From: Frateuria defendens
GTDB taxonomy: Bacteria > Pseudomonadota > Gammaproteobacteria > Xanthomonadales > Rhodanobacteraceae
Direction: 5' to 3'
Length of the DNA: 64,000 bases
NCBI RefSeq assembly: GCF_001182895.1
Contig: NZ_LFQR01000083.1
Coordinates: 1-64,000, forward strand
Shown here: piece after piece, positions 1 to 10,456 of the stretch
Numbering within the stretch: position 1 is the stretch's first letter
Layout of the letters: each line of letters starts with the position of its first letter
Program-made: the position numbers and the translations under genes
The notes under the pieces: generated by a model
What the model was told of the DNA's origin: nothing
Seen by the model: only the letters and a program-made list of their open reading frames with translations
The model's database searches: none

Positions 1-240
1 TCCATGCGCGTGCGTGGGCACGCAAAGAGAAGTAACTCGCTCATCGGCAGATGAGCGAAACCCCGGCCGACGGCCGGCCAGGGCCGCGACACGTTTCGAG
101 CAAGGCGTGACCGCTCTGGGTGACTCGCTTCGCTCGCCCCTGTGGGGCCGTCCTTCGGACGTTCTGCGCGCTGCGCGCTTGTCGAGCCTACGCCGGAACG
201 ACGAGCAAGAGCAGTGGGTAGGGCTGAGTCACTGCATTCC
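1..240. repeat. Probable dispersed intergenic repeat, no gene
   Basis: No convincing coding sequence lies between the window edge and the acetyltransferase at 365. The stretch contains GC-rich inverted segments such as the paired ggccg motifs near 64-80. From memory, open-frame translations like the one here (…LRSPLWGRPSDVLRAARLSS…) recur in intergenic DNA of Xanthomonadales and are usually spurious. I treat it as a dispersed repeat; this rests on recollection, not on a second copy in the window. Confidence 0.3.
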
Positions 241-364
241 CTCACTCATGGCTACCGCAAAACGCGCTCCATGGCCCAGGCACGCCAACGGCAAGATCGT
301 GAACAGGCTCTACAGGACCACCGCCCGGACCATTGCATGCTCCTCGCGCAGACACGCAGCAGCT

Positions 365-802
365 TCAGCCCCCGCCGCCGGCTTCCAGCAGGACGAAATC
401 CCCCTCCGGCACCGTGCCCGAGCCGACCTCGATGAAACCGCAGGTCCGGTAGAACGCCAGGGCACGCACGTTGAGGCACAGGCATTTCAGCCGGTACGGC
501 GCCACCGGCCATCCGGGCAAGGCGGCCAGGAGCATCCGGCCGATCCGCTGCCGCTGCCTGTCTTCGGCCACATGCAGATGGTGGATGAAACGGTCCGGCG
601 TCCACACGGCGATGAAGCCGGCGATGTTCCGCTGCGCGTCTTCCGCAAGCAGCAGGGATTCGCCGCGGGTCTGTTCGTCGAAATCCTCCAGCCGGCAATC
701 GCCGGCCGGCAGCCAGGCAAAGGTCCGGCGGCGCGATTGCAGGAACAGCTGCCGCAAGGCCGGCCGGTCGTGCCGGGCCGCCGGACGGACAGCGATGACC
801 AT
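365..802 (-). CDS. GNAT family N-acetyltransferase
   Basis: A 145-residue protein spanning a single GNAT fold. It begins MVIAVRPAARHDRPAL, the usual first strand and helix. It has a central strand (NIAGFIAVW) and the acetyl-CoA pyrophosphate loop as RQRQRIGRMLL (Q/R-x-x-G-x-A/G-like), and ends with the NVRALAFYRTCGFIEVG segment typical of the last conserved motif. I chose the ATG at 802 because homology starts there; an upstream extension is possible but unsupported. The substrate cannot be told from sequence. It is transcribed away from the hydrogenase protease gene and is probably unrelated to it. Confidence 0.8.
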   Translation of the reverse strand: MVIAVRPAARHDRPALRQLFLQSRRRTFAWLPAGDCRLEDFDEQTRGESLLLAEDAQRNIAGFIAVWTPDRFIHHLHVAEDRQRQRIGRMLLAALPGWPVAPYRLKCLCLNVRALAFYRTCGFIEVGSGTVPEGDFVLLEAGGGG

Positions 803-1053
803 CGCCCTGCTCCTGTCTACTTGGTTTGCGGTTTGCGCCAAGCGTTGACCGGCATGGCCGGCTCCTTTTCCAATAGCCGCTTTCTCGACAGGCGCTGAAG
901 GCGTTCCCACCGATTCGCGCCCTACGATCGCATGCCTCCGGATTCATCGCACGCCTCCCCACCCATGCCAGATGCCGGCCACCCGCCGCGACGCGGGACA
1001 TGCCGCGTGAGCCGGGCCCGCCTCGCCGTTTTGCGACAGCGCATGGAACGCCC

Positions 1054-1518
1054 ATGCTGCTGGTGATGGGCTGCGGCAACCCGGTGCGGCAGGACGACGG
1101 CGCCGGGCCCGAGGTGATCGCGCGCCTGCACCGGCGGCTGGCGCCGCCGCCGGCGGGGCTGCGCCTCGTCGATGCCGGCAGCGCGGGCATGGACGTGGTG
1201 TATGCCCTGCGCGGCGTGGAACGGGCCGTGATCGTGGACGCCTGCCGCAGCGGCAGCCGCCCCGGCGAGGTGTTCCGGCTGCCCGCCCGCGAGGCGCTGC
1301 GCCCGCAGGCGCCGTTGTTCAGCCAGCACGGCCTGCGCTGGGACCACGCACTCTACGCGGCCGGCCAGCTCAACGACGGCGGCTTCCTCGACCGCGTCGA
1401 GGTGTTCCTGATCGAGGCCGAACACCTCGGCTACGGCATTGGCCTCAGCACGTCGGTCGAACAAGGCGTGCAGCGCACGGTCGAGGCGCTGGCGGCGATG
1501 ATCGAAGGCCGTCGCTAG
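1054..1518 (+). CDS. [NiFe]-hydrogenase maturation protease (M52 family)
   Basis: Encodes 154 residues of the HyaD/HupD/HycI endopeptidase family, which clips the C-terminal tail of the hydrogenase large subunit after nickel insertion. The N-terminal motif MGCGNPVRQDDGAGPEV carries the conserved Asp-Asp-Gly-x-Gly nickel-sensing region. A second conserved Asp is in RLVDAGSAGMDV, and a metal-ligand His is likely in the QHGLRWDH segment. The ATG at 1054 puts this motif at the N-terminus as in the family; the frame could extend to 1000. The nickel permease gene starts 2 bases after its stop, so the two are co-transcribed. The substrate large subunit is not in the window. Confidence 0.88.
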   Translation: MLLVMGCGNPVRQDDGAGPEVIARLHRRLAPPPAGLRLVDAGSAGMDVVYALRGVERAVIVDACRSGSRPGEVFRLPAREALRPQAPLFSQHGLRWDHALYAAGQLNDGGFLDRVEVFLIEAEHLGYGIGLSTSVEQGVQRTVEALAAMIEGRR

Positions 1519-1520
1519 CC

Positions 1521-2573
1521 ATGCGGGTCTATCCTTCCGCCTCCTCGTCCGCCGGCCTACCGGCGTGGCTGCGGCACAAGCCGTCGGTGGCGTTGCTGCT
1601 TGGCCTGGCGGGCTTCAACCTGGCGCTGTGGGCCTATGTGCTGGAGCGCCACGCGCATGCCCCGGCCCTGCTCGGCACGGCCTTCCTGGCCTGGCTGCTG
1701 GGCCTGCGCCATGCGGTGGACCCGGACCACATCGCCGCCATCGACAACGTGGTGCGCAAGCTGATGCAGCAGGACACCGCACCGCAGGCGGTGGGACTGT
1801 TCTTCTCCCTCGGCCATTCGCTGGTGGTGCTGTGCGCGGTCGGCGCGCTGGGCCTGGCCGGCGATGCGGTGAAGCGGCACTGGAACGCCATGCACGAGCT
1901 CGGCGGCGTGATCGGCACCGGCGTCTCGGCGCTGTTCCTGCTGCTGATCGCACTGGCCAACCTGTTCATCCTGCGCGATCTGTTGGGCATGTTCCGGGGC
2001 TTCCGCGAGGGCCGGCACCTGGACCATCCCCGGCTGGAGATGCTGCTGCAGCAGCGTGGCCTGCTGGCGCGCGCGTTCCGCTCGCTGTTCGGGCTGGTCG
2101 GCAGGAGTTGGCACATGCTGCCGATCGGCCTGCTGTTCGGGCTGGGCTTCGACACCGCCTCCGAGATCGGCCTGTTCGTGATGGCCGGCGACGGCATCAG
2201 CCAGGGGTCGGGGCTGCTCGACGTGCTGTTGCTGCCGCTCTTGTTCATGGCCGGCATGACCCTCATCGACACCACCGACAGCATCCTGATGACCCGGGCC
2301 TACGGCTGGGCCTACCGCGACCCGCTGCGCAAGCTCTGGTACAACCTCGGCCTCACGCTGCTGTCGGTGGTGCTGGCACTGGGCATCGGCGGCGTCGAGG
2401 CGCTGGGCCTGATCGCCGGCAAGCTGCAGCCGGACGGCCGCGCGTGGGCCTGGGTCGGCGCCGCCAACGCCGCGCTGTCGCGGTACGGCTATCTGATGAT
2501 CGGGCTGTTCGTCGCCGCCTGGCTGGGCTCGATGCTGTTGTTCCGCTGGCGGCGCTTTGCGCGGCTCGGCTAG
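1521..2573 (+). CDS. hoxN: NiCoT-family nickel/cobalt permease (HoxN type)
   Basis: A 350-residue inner-membrane protein with about eight hydrophobic segments. The family signature in transmembrane helix 2 is present as GLRHAVDPDHIAAIDN, whose His and Asp residues select Ni2+/Co2+. The other NiCoT signatures are also visible: FSLGHS, GLGFDTASEI and GMTLIDTTDSILM. It lies 2 bases downstream of the hydrogenase protease and close to the hyp genes, so nickel supply for hydrogenase is the likely role. It is convergent with the regulator gene, with only 15 bases between the stops. Confidence 0.92.
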   Translation: MRVYPSASSSAGLPAWLRHKPSVALLLGLAGFNLALWAYVLERHAHAPALLGTAFLAWLLGLRHAVDPDHIAAIDNVVRKLMQQDTAPQAVGLFFSLGHSLVVLCAVGALGLAGDAVKRHWNAMHELGGVIGTGVSALFLLLIALANLFILRDLLGMFRGFREGRHLDHPRLEMLLQQRGLLARAFRSLFGLVGRSWHMLPIGLLFGLGFDTASEIGLFVMAGDGISQGSGLLDVLLLPLLFMAGMTLIDTTDSILMTRAYGWAYRDPLRKLWYNLGLTLLSVVLALGIGGVEALGLIAGKLQPDGRAWAWVGAANAALSRYGYLMIGLFVAAWLGSMLLFRWRRFARLG

Positions 2574-2588
2574 CGCGGGGCCGACTCC

Positions 2589-4106
<1,518 letters not shown>

Positions 4107-4143
4107 GCGGCACTACCCTGCCGGCCGGGGCGGCACGACGGAT

Positions 4144-4479
4144 TCACTCGCATGTTTCCACCTCCATCGACTTGATGAGCACCTCGTTCCCGCTGTAGCG
4201 CTGCCTCTCGCGCCCGCCGCAGGCCGGGCACGCCGCGGCGTCGCCGGCGCGCGGCGCGCCGCAGTCGCGACAGCCCTCGCCCTCGCCCACCGCGCGGATG
4301 TCGAGCACGGCGCCCTCGAGCGGGCCGCCCGGCACGATCGCCTCGAAGCAGAAGCGCACCGCCTCCGGCAGCAGCGTGGAGCGCTCGCCGAGCAGCAGCA
4401 GGATGCGGCGCACCCGCGCGCCGCCGGCATGCTCGCCGGCGATGGCCACCAGGTTGCGGGTGATCGCCAGTTCGTGCAT
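4144..4479 (-). CDS. hypA: Hydrogenase nickel-incorporation protein HypA
   Basis: Encodes 111 residues. The nickel-binding N-terminus is MHELAIT and the structural zinc site is CRDCG…CPACGG (Cys-x2-Cys then Cys-x2-Cys). HypA normally works with the GTPase HypB to put Ni2+ into the large subunit. Its usual partner gene hypB is not next to it, nor anywhere else in the window. The ATG at 4479 is fixed by the strict requirement for Met-His-Glu at the start. It follows hypE by 8 bases. Confidence 0.95.
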   Translation of the reverse strand: MHELAITRNLVAIAGEHAGGARVRRILLLLGERSTLLPEAVRFCFEAIVPGGPLEGAVLDIRAVGEGEGCRDCGAPRAGDAAACPACGGRERQRYSGNEVLIKSMEVETCE

Positions 4480-4487
4480 GCCCGCGC

Positions 4488-5537
4488 TCAGCAGATCCGC
4501 GGCAGCTGCTCGCCGAGCAGCAGGTCGAGGATGCGCTCGCCGCCGAAGCGCGAACGCACCGCCACGCGCCCGGGCGAGGCCTCGCGGACCTCGCCCACCG
4601 CGCAGGCCTCGCGGCCCAGCGGATGCGCCCGCATCGCCGCCAGCAGCGCCTCGCACTGCGCGGCCGGCACGATCGCCGCCAGCTTGCCCTCGTTGGCGAG
4701 GTAGAGCGGGTCGAGGCCGAGGATCTCGCAGGCGCCGCGCACCGGATCGCGCACCGGCAGCGCCAGCTCGTCCAGCAGCAGGCCGAAGCCGCCCTCCTGG
4801 GCGAACTCGTTGGCGATGGTGGCGAGCCCGCCGCGGGTGGCGTCGCGCAGCCAGCGCAGCTGCGGCGCGGCGGCGAACATGGCCTCCACCAGGCCGTTGA
4901 GCGGCGCGCTGTCGCTCTCCACCGGGATCTGCAAGGCCAGCTCGTTGCGCGCGGCCAGCACCGCGATGCCGTGGTCGCCCAGGGTGCCGTTGACCACCAG
5001 CCGGTCGCCCGCCCGCACCTGCGCCGGCCCGGTGGCGCGACCGGGCGGGATGGCGCCGATGCCGGCGGTGTTGATGAAGACCTGGTCGCCGCTGCCGCGC
5101 CCCACCACCTTGGTGTCGCCGGTGACGATGCTCACGCTGGCCTCGTCGGCCGCCCGGCGCATGCTGCGCAGCACCTCGAACAGCGTCTCCAGCGGCAGCC
5201 CTTCCTCCAGGATCAGGCCGCAGCTCAGGTACAGCGGCCGGGCGCCGCCCACGGCGAGGTCGTTGACGGTGCCGCAGACGGCCAGGCGGCCGATGTCGCC
5301 GCCGGCGAAGGCCAGCGGCGAGACCACGTAGCTGTCGGTGGTGAAGGCGAGCTGGCCGCCGTCGAGCACGGCCGGGTCGATGCGCGCCTGGTCCTCCAGC
5401 GGAGCAAGCAAGGGGTTCTCGAACACCGGCCGCACCAGCTCGGTGATCAGCTCGCGCATGGCCCGCCCGCCGGCGCCATGGGCCAGGGTGATCGTCTTGC
5501 CCTGCCAGCGCGCGGGCAGCGTCTCGGGCGGGCTCAT
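4488..5537 (-). CDS. hypE: Hydrogenase maturation protein HypE, carbamoyl dehydratase
   Basis: A 349-residue member of the PurM/ThiL-like ATP-binding family. It turns the carbamoyl group that HypF places on its C-terminal cysteine into a thiocyanate, the source of the cyanide ligands. The C-terminus ends in the diagnostic PRIC, so the reactive Cys is the last residue. The N-terminal LAHGAGGRAM and central DATRGGLATIANE motifs are family signatures. Its ATG overlaps the hypD stop by 4 bases (ATGA), indicating translational coupling. Confidence 0.97.
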   Translation of the reverse strand: MSPPETLPARWQGKTITLAHGAGGRAMRELITELVRPVFENPLLAPLEDQARIDPAVLDGGQLAFTTDSYVVSPLAFAGGDIGRLAVCGTVNDLAVGGARPLYLSCGLILEEGLPLETLFEVLRSMRRAADEASVSIVTGDTKVVGRGSGDQVFINTAGIGAIPPGRATGPAQVRAGDRLVVNGTLGDHGIAVLAARNELALQIPVESDSAPLNGLVEAMFAAAPQLRWLRDATRGGLATIANEFAQEGGFGLLLDELALPVRDPVRGACEILGLDPLYLANEGKLAAIVPAAQCEALLAAMRAHPLGREACAVGEVREASPGRVAVRSRFGGERILDLLLGEQLPRIC

Positions 5538-6661
5538 GCCGCGGCCTCCGCGTCCGGCCGGGCGTACTGGTAGTAGGCCGCGCAGGCGCCCTCGCTGGAC
5601 ACCATCAGGGCGCCGAGCGGCGTCTCCGGCCGGCAGCGGCCGCCGAACACGCGGCACTGGCTGGGCTTGATCAGCCCCTTGAGCACCTCGCCGCACTGGC
5701 ACTCGGCCGGGTCGGTGACGGCGAGGTTGGGCATGGCGAAGCGCCGCTCCGCGTCGAAGCGCGCGTAGGCCTCGCGCATGCGCACGCCCGAGGCGTCGAT
5801 CGAGCCGAGCCCGCGCCACTCGAAGAACTCGCGCGCCTCGAACACCCTGGCGATGGCCTCCAGCGCCGCCGGGTTGCCGCCCGGCCGCACCAGCCGCGCG
5901 TACTGGCTCTCCACCGCCGCCTCGCCGCGCTCGAGCTGGCGCAGGATCATCCACAGCGACTGCAGGATGTCGTTCGGCTCGAAGCCGGAGACCACCACCG
6001 GCCGGCCGTAGTCGCGGGCGATGAAGTCGAACGGCTCGCTGCCGATCACCATCGCCACGTGGCCGGGGCCGATGAAGCCGTCGATGTTGAGGTCCGGCGT
6101 ATCCAGCAGCGCGCGCAGCGTGGGCGTGATGGTGATGTGGTTGCAGAACAGGCTGAAGTTCGCCACGCCCTGCCGCTCGGCCTCCAGCACGGTGAGCGCG
6201 GTGGAGGGCATGGTGGTCTCGAAGCCCAGCCCGAAGAACACCACCTCGCGCCCGGGGTTGGCGCGGGCGATGGCCAGCGCGTCCAGCGGCGAATACACCA
6301 TGCGCACGTCGGCGCCCTCTGCGCGCGCCTGCAGCAGGCTCATGGCCGAGCCCGGCACGCGCATGGCGTCGCCGAAGGTGGTGAAGATCACGCCGGGCTG
6401 GCGGGCGATGGCGATGCAGTCGTCCACCCGCCCCATCGGCAGCACGCACACCGGGCAGCCGGGCCCGTGGACGAACTCCAGGCTGGCCGGCAGCAGGTCC
6501 TTCAGCGCGTAGCGGAAGATCGCGTGGGTGTGGCCGCCGCATACTTCCATGATCTGCACCGGCCGTTCGGCGGTGGCGCCGAGGCGTTCGAGCGTGGCGC
6601 CGATGTCGCGCACCAGGGCGCGGGCGTGTCCGGGGTCGCGGAACTCGTCGATGAATTTCAT
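5534..6661 (-). CDS. hypD: Hydrogenase maturation protein HypD
   Basis: Encodes 375 residues, the scaffold [4Fe-4S] protein on which the Fe(CN)2CO unit is assembled with HypC and HypE. The signature motifs are present: MEVCGGHTHAI, the active-site HGPGCPVCVLP with its CxxC, GFETTMPSTA and the C-terminal cysteine cluster CQCGEVLKG…CRVFGGRC. It overlaps hypC by 4 bases upstream and hypE by 4 bases downstream, as expected for proteins that form one complex. Confidence 0.97.
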   Translation of the reverse strand: MKFIDEFRDPGHARALVRDIGATLERLGATAERPVQIMEVCGGHTHAIFRYALKDLLPASLEFVHGPGCPVCVLPMGRVDDCIAIARQPGVIFTTFGDAMRVPGSAMSLLQARAEGADVRMVYSPLDALAIARANPGREVVFFGLGFETTMPSTALTVLEAERQGVANFSLFCNHITITPTLRALLDTPDLNIDGFIGPGHVAMVIGSEPFDFIARDYGRPVVVSGFEPNDILQSLWMILRQLERGEAAVESQYARLVRPGGNPAALEAIARVFEAREFFEWRGLGSIDASGVRMREAYARFDAERRFAMPNLAVTDPAECQCGEVLKGLIKPSQCRVFGGRCRPETPLGALMVSSEGACAAYYQYARPDAEAAA

Positions 6662-6939
6662 GCGCGCGCGCCTTCCCGCAGGGCCGCCGCCTCGGCCTGG
6701 GCCTCGCCCAGGGCGTGCAGCAGTTCGAGCGTGAGGCGGGCCTCCTCCTCGTCGATGCGGCTCATGGCGAAGCCCACGTGCACCAGCACCCAGCTGCCGA
6801 CGCAATCCTCCAGCGGCCCGCCGTCGGGCGCGACGCAGGCGATGTTGACCTCGCGGCGGACGCCGAGCACGTCCACGACCGCCAGCTTGGCGCTGGCGTC
6901 GCTGATCGACTCGATCCGTCCGGGAATACCAAGACACAT
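6658..6939 (-). CDS. hypC: Hydrogenase maturation chaperone HypC
   Basis: A 93-residue HypC/HupF chaperone. Met1-Cys2 (MCLGIPGRI) carries the essential cysteine that carries the iron unit from HypD to the large subunit. The GSWVLVHVGFAMSRIDEEEA segment is the conserved OB-fold end. A GAGGT-like ribosome binding site lies just upstream. Its stop overlaps the hypD start, and hypF ends 11 bases upstream of its start codon. Only one hypC/hupF-like gene is present, so it probably serves a single hydrogenase. Confidence 0.95.
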   Translation of the reverse strand: MCLGIPGRIESISDASAKLAVVDVLGVRREVNIACVAPDGGPLEDCVGSWVLVHVGFAMSRIDEEEARLTLELLHALGEAQAEAAALREGARA

Positions 6940-6950
6940 GGGTGATTACC

Positions 6951-9272
6951 TCATCGGCAGTAACGGGCCAGCGCGATCAGCGCCTGGCCCAGGGCAAGGC
7001 CGCCGTCGCCGGCGGGAAGCATCGAGGGCAGCAGCGGCGCCAGCCCACAGGCGGCCAGGCGCTGCACCACGCGCTCGGCCAGCAGGCGGTTCTGGAACAC
7101 GCCGCCGGAGAGCGCCACCGTGCCGCAGCCGTGGGCGGCGGCGAGCCGGCCGGCCAGCGCCGCCACCGCGTCGGCGAGGCCGGCGTGGAAGCGCGCGGCC
7201 ACCCGCGCCGGCGCGCAGCCGGCGGCAAGGTCCGCCAGCAGCGCCGGCCACATCGGGGCGGGGTCGAGGCGTGGCAGGCCGTCGGCGACGGTCTCGGCGA
7301 AGGGGTAACCCGCTTCCACCGGCCAGGCGCCGGCGGCGCAGGATTCCAGCCGGATCGCCGCCTCGCCCTCGTAGCCGATGCGCTCGAAGCACAGCTCCAG
7401 CGCGGCGGCCACGGCATCGAACCAGCGCCCGGCGCTGCTGCTCGGTGGCGCCTGCAGGCCGGTCGCCAGCATCGGCTGCAGCAGGCCGTGCGGCAGCGCG
7501 GCCAGGCGGCGCCGGAGGCCGAGGCCGGCGAAATCGCGCTCGAACCGCTCCCAGCCGAGGCAGCGGACGAGGTGCGCATAAAGGTTGCGCCACGGCTCGC
7601 TCGCGGCGCGGTCGCCGCCGGGCAGCGGCATCGGGCGCAGGCTGGCCAGGCGCCGGCAGCGGCGGTAGTCGCCGAGCAGGAATTCGCCGCCCCACAGGCC
7701 GCCGTCGTCGCCGTAGCCCAGGCCGTCGAACACCACGCCGAGCACCGCCCCGCCCTCCAGCGGCCAGCCATGCTCGCCGAGGCAGGCGACCAGGTGGGCA
7801 TGATGATGGCCCACCGGCACGGCCTGTTCCGGGTAGTGCGCCAGCGCATGGGCATGCGAGAGGTAGCCGGGGTGGCGGTCGCAGGCGACGAGGTCCGGCT
7901 GGAAGCGGAAGAAGGCCCGGTAGTCGGCCAGCGCGGCCTCCCAGTCGGCCAGGCAGGCAGCATCGTGCAGGTCGCCGATGTGCTGGGAGAGGATGGCCTG
8001 GCCCTCGTGCACCAGGGCAAAGCTGTTCTTGAGGTCGCCGCCCAGCGCCAGCACGCGCGGCGCGGCGTCGAAGCCCGGCGGCACCGGCAGGGGCGCCGGC
8101 GCGTAGCCGCGGGCGCGGCGCAGCAGGCGCGGCCGGCCGGCCACGATGCGCACCACCGAGTCGTCCACCCGGCGCGCGATGGGGCGGTCGTGGTCGAGCA
8201 CCCAGTCGACGCCCTCCAGCGCCGCGAGTTGGGCCGGCCCGGTGGCCTGGGGCTGGCCGCTGAGGTTGCCGCTGGTCAGCACCATCGGCGCGCGCAGGCG
8301 CTTGAACAAAAGGTGGTGCAGCGGCGTGGAGGGCAGCATCACGCCCAGGGTCGAGAGGCCCGGCGCGATGCCCGCCGCCAGCGCTGGCGCGCCGGCCCGG
8401 CGCGGCAGCAGCACGATCGGCGCGGCCGCGCTCGCCAGTTCCGCTTCCGCGACAGGCTCCACCTCGCAGTACTCGCGCAGCATGGCCAGGTCGCGCGCCA
8501 TCAGCGCGAAAGGCTTGCCGTCGCGCCGCTTGACGGCGCGCAGCCTCGCCACCGCGGCCTCGCTGGCGGCGTCGCAGGCCAGCTGGTAGCCGCCTAGCCC
8601 TTTCACCAGCACGATTTCGCCGCGCCGGATCAGGCTGGCCGCGGCATCGACGTCGTCGAGGAAAGTCAGCGCGTCGAGCGCGAACGGACGTCCATCCATC
8701 CGCCTCAGCGTGGCGCGCGGGCCGCAGCGGTAGCAGGCGTTGGCCTCGGCATGGAAGCGCCGGTCGGCCACCTCGCCGTATTCGGCGGCGCAGTCGGCGC
8801 ACAGCGGGAAGCCGGCCAGGGTGGTGTTGGCGCGGTCGTAGGGCGTGCCGGTGATCACCGACAGCCGCGGCCCGCAGTCGGTGCAGGCGGTGAAGGGGTA
8901 GCGGTAGCGGCGCGAGAACGGGTCCATCGTCTCGGCCACGCAGGCCGGGCAGGCGGCGAGGTCGCGCGCCACGCCCAGGCCCGGCGCCTCGTCGGTGCTG
9001 GCCGCGATGCGAAAGTCCGCAGGCGGCGGAGCCGGCACGGGGATGACCTCGCGCCGCACGCGGTCCACCTGGGCGCCGCCGCGGCGCAGCGCCGCGAGTG
9101 CAGCGGCGAAGGCCTCCAGGCGCGCCGCGTCGGCGTAGGCCTCGACCACCACCGCGCTGCCGGCGTTGCGCACCTCGCCCGCCACGCCCAGCTCGCGCGC
9201 CAGCCGCAGCGCCGACGGCCGGAAGCCCACGCCCTGCACGATGCCGCGCAGCTCCAGCCGCAGGCCCGCCAT
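6951..9272 (-). CDS. hypF: Carbamoyltransferase HypF
   Basis: A 773-residue multidomain enzyme that makes carbamoyl-adenylate from carbamoyl phosphate and ATP and loads it onto HypE. Domains in order: acylphosphatase-like (GIVQGVGFRPSALRLA); a double zinc finger with paired CxxC motifs (CPAC, CTDCGPR, CADC, CYRCGP); a YrdC-like domain; and the Kae1-like carbamoyltransferase domain with the metal-binding VGHHHAHLVA. The ATG at 9272 is preferred: it has AGGAA 8 bases upstream, and homology starts 3 residues in. An earlier start at 9305 would overlap the NHL gene. Confidence 0.95.
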   Translation of the reverse strand: MAGLRLELRGIVQGVGFRPSALRLARELGVAGEVRNAGSAVVVEAYADAARLEAFAAALAALRRGGAQVDRVRREVIPVPAPPPADFRIAASTDEAPGLGVARDLAACPACVAETMDPFSRRYRYPFTACTDCGPRLSVITGTPYDRANTTLAGFPLCADCAAEYGEVADRRFHAEANACYRCGPRATLRRMDGRPFALDALTFLDDVDAAASLIRRGEIVLVKGLGGYQLACDAASEAAVARLRAVKRRDGKPFALMARDLAMLREYCEVEPVAEAELASAAAPIVLLPRRAGAPALAAGIAPGLSTLGVMLPSTPLHHLLFKRLRAPMVLTSGNLSGQPQATGPAQLAALEGVDWVLDHDRPIARRVDDSVVRIVAGRPRLLRRARGYAPAPLPVPPGFDAAPRVLALGGDLKNSFALVHEGQAILSQHIGDLHDAACLADWEAALADYRAFFRFQPDLVACDRHPGYLSHAHALAHYPEQAVPVGHHHAHLVACLGEHGWPLEGGAVLGVVFDGLGYGDDGGLWGGEFLLGDYRRCRRLASLRPMPLPGGDRAASEPWRNLYAHLVRCLGWERFERDFAGLGLRRRLAALPHGLLQPMLATGLQAPPSSSAGRWFDAVAAALELCFERIGYEGEAAIRLESCAAGAWPVEAGYPFAETVADGLPRLDPAPMWPALLADLAAGCAPARVAARFHAGLADAVAALAGRLAAAHGCGTVALSGGVFQNRLLAERVVQRLAACGLAPLLPSMLPAGDGGLALGQALIALARYCR

Positions 9273-9289
9273 GGCCGGTTCCTGGCACC

Positions 9290-10456
9290 TCACCGCTGCG
9301 GCCATAGCAGCACCCGGTTGTTACCCGAATCGACCACGATGGCGGTGTCGCCGTGGGCGGCCACCGCGTAGGGCCAGCACAGCGTGTCGCGCGCCATCCG
9401 CTGCCAGCGGTTGTCGCCCTTGTCGGCAAAGCCCGCCTGCCCGGCCAGCGCCGTGGCAGGCCCGAACGTGTCATAGCGCAGCAGGCGCGAATTGGCGGTG
9501 TCGGCCACCAGCAGCGCCTCGCCCAGCACGGCGAGGCCGTAGGGCATGTTGAGGCTGCCGGCCGTGGGCCAGTAGTGCCCGCGGTTGTGGTCGAGGCCAT
9601 GGAAGTCCGCCTGCCCCAGCACCGCGTCGGCCGCGCAGCCGCTCGGCGGCGCGGCCTGCCGCCAGCACAGCACGCGGTTGTTGCCGGCATCGGCGATCAC
9701 CAGGGCGCCGCGCCAATGCGCCAGCGCGTGCGGCCAGCGCAGCGAGCCGGCGCCCACCGCGCCGGCGTTCTCGTCGCGCTGGCGGAAATCGGGCTGGCCC
9801 AGCACCGCGTCGGCCGGCGTGCCGTGGTGGCCCGGCAGGCGGTCCCAGCGCAGCACGCGCCGGTTACCGGTATCGGCCACCCACAGGCGCTGCCCGTCGT
9901 AGTGCACGGCGTAGGGCCAGTAGAGCGTGTCCGCGTCGGGCCCGGGGCGCCCGCGGTTGATCGCCCCGGCGCGGAAATCGCCCTGCCCCAGCACCAGGTC
10001 GGGCGGCTGGCCCGAGCGGCGCGGCGCCCGCCGCCACAGCAGCACGCGGTGGTTCCAGGCATCGGCCACCGCCAGCCCCTCGCCCACCGCGCACAGGCCG
10101 GTGGGCATGGCGAACCCGCCTGCCTCGACGGCGCCACCGGCATTGCGCGCCTCGCCGCCGGCATCGCGCTGGCCGAGCAGCAGGCCGGCCGCGGCGCCGT
10201 CGGCGGCCGGCCGCGCCGGCCAGCCGAGCAGGCGATGATGGCCGGTGTCCGCCACCCACAGGCAGCCGTCCGCAGTGACGGTCGCGCCGCGCGGGCCGAA
10301 CAGGCTGCGCGCATCGGGGCGGATCGGCGCGCATTCGGACTGCGCGCCCAGGATCACCGCCGGCCCGCCCCCGGCCAGGGCATGCGGCGCGGCGGCCCGC
10401 TCGCGCGGCGGCGCCAACGAAACCCGCCGCGGCGGTTCGGCAAGCGGCCGGCTCAT
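9290..10456 (-). CDS. NHL-repeat protein, six-bladed propeller, hydrogenase-associated
   Basis: Encodes 388 residues made of six NHL repeats, each ending in a motif like VADTGNRRVLRW or IADAGNNRVLCW and each starting LGQ-x-D/G-F. Six copies fit a closed six-bladed beta-propeller. There is no signal peptide or membrane segment, so it should be cytoplasmic. It sits between the NifU–Rieske gene (4-base overlap) and hypF. From memory, NHL genes occur beside group 1h (actinobacterial-type) [NiFe]-hydrogenase genes; the molecular role is unknown. Scaffold for hydrogenase assembly or an electron-transfer complex is a guess. Confidence 0.8.
   Translation of the reverse strand: MSRPLAEPPRRVSLAPPRERAAAPHALAGGGPAVILGAQSECAPIRPDARSLFGPRGATVTADGCLWVADTGHHRLLGWPARPAADGAAAGLLLGQRDAGGEARNAGGAVEAGGFAMPTGLCAVGEGLAVADAWNHRVLLWRRAPRRSGQPPDLVLGQGDFRAGAINRGRPGPDADTLYWPYAVHYDGQRLWVADTGNRRVLRWDRLPGHHGTPADAVLGQPDFRQRDENAGAVGAGSLRWPHALAHWRGALVIADAGNNRVLCWRQAAPPSGCAADAVLGQADFHGLDHNRGHYWPTAGSLNMPYGLAVLGEALLVADTANSRLLRYDTFGPATALAGQAGFADKGDNRWQRMARDTLCWPYAVAAHGDTAIVVDSGNNRVLLWPQR

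Noticed and set aside
14-898. Long plus-strand frame over the first 900 bases
   Set aside because: It is open because of high GC content, is Arg/Ala/Pro-rich without a domain, and runs antisense to a clear GNAT acetyltransferase.
4488-6937. Long hypE/hypD read-through frames as fused proteins
   Set aside because: The long frames are upstream extensions into neighbouring genes in another frame; the ATGA overlaps give the true starts.
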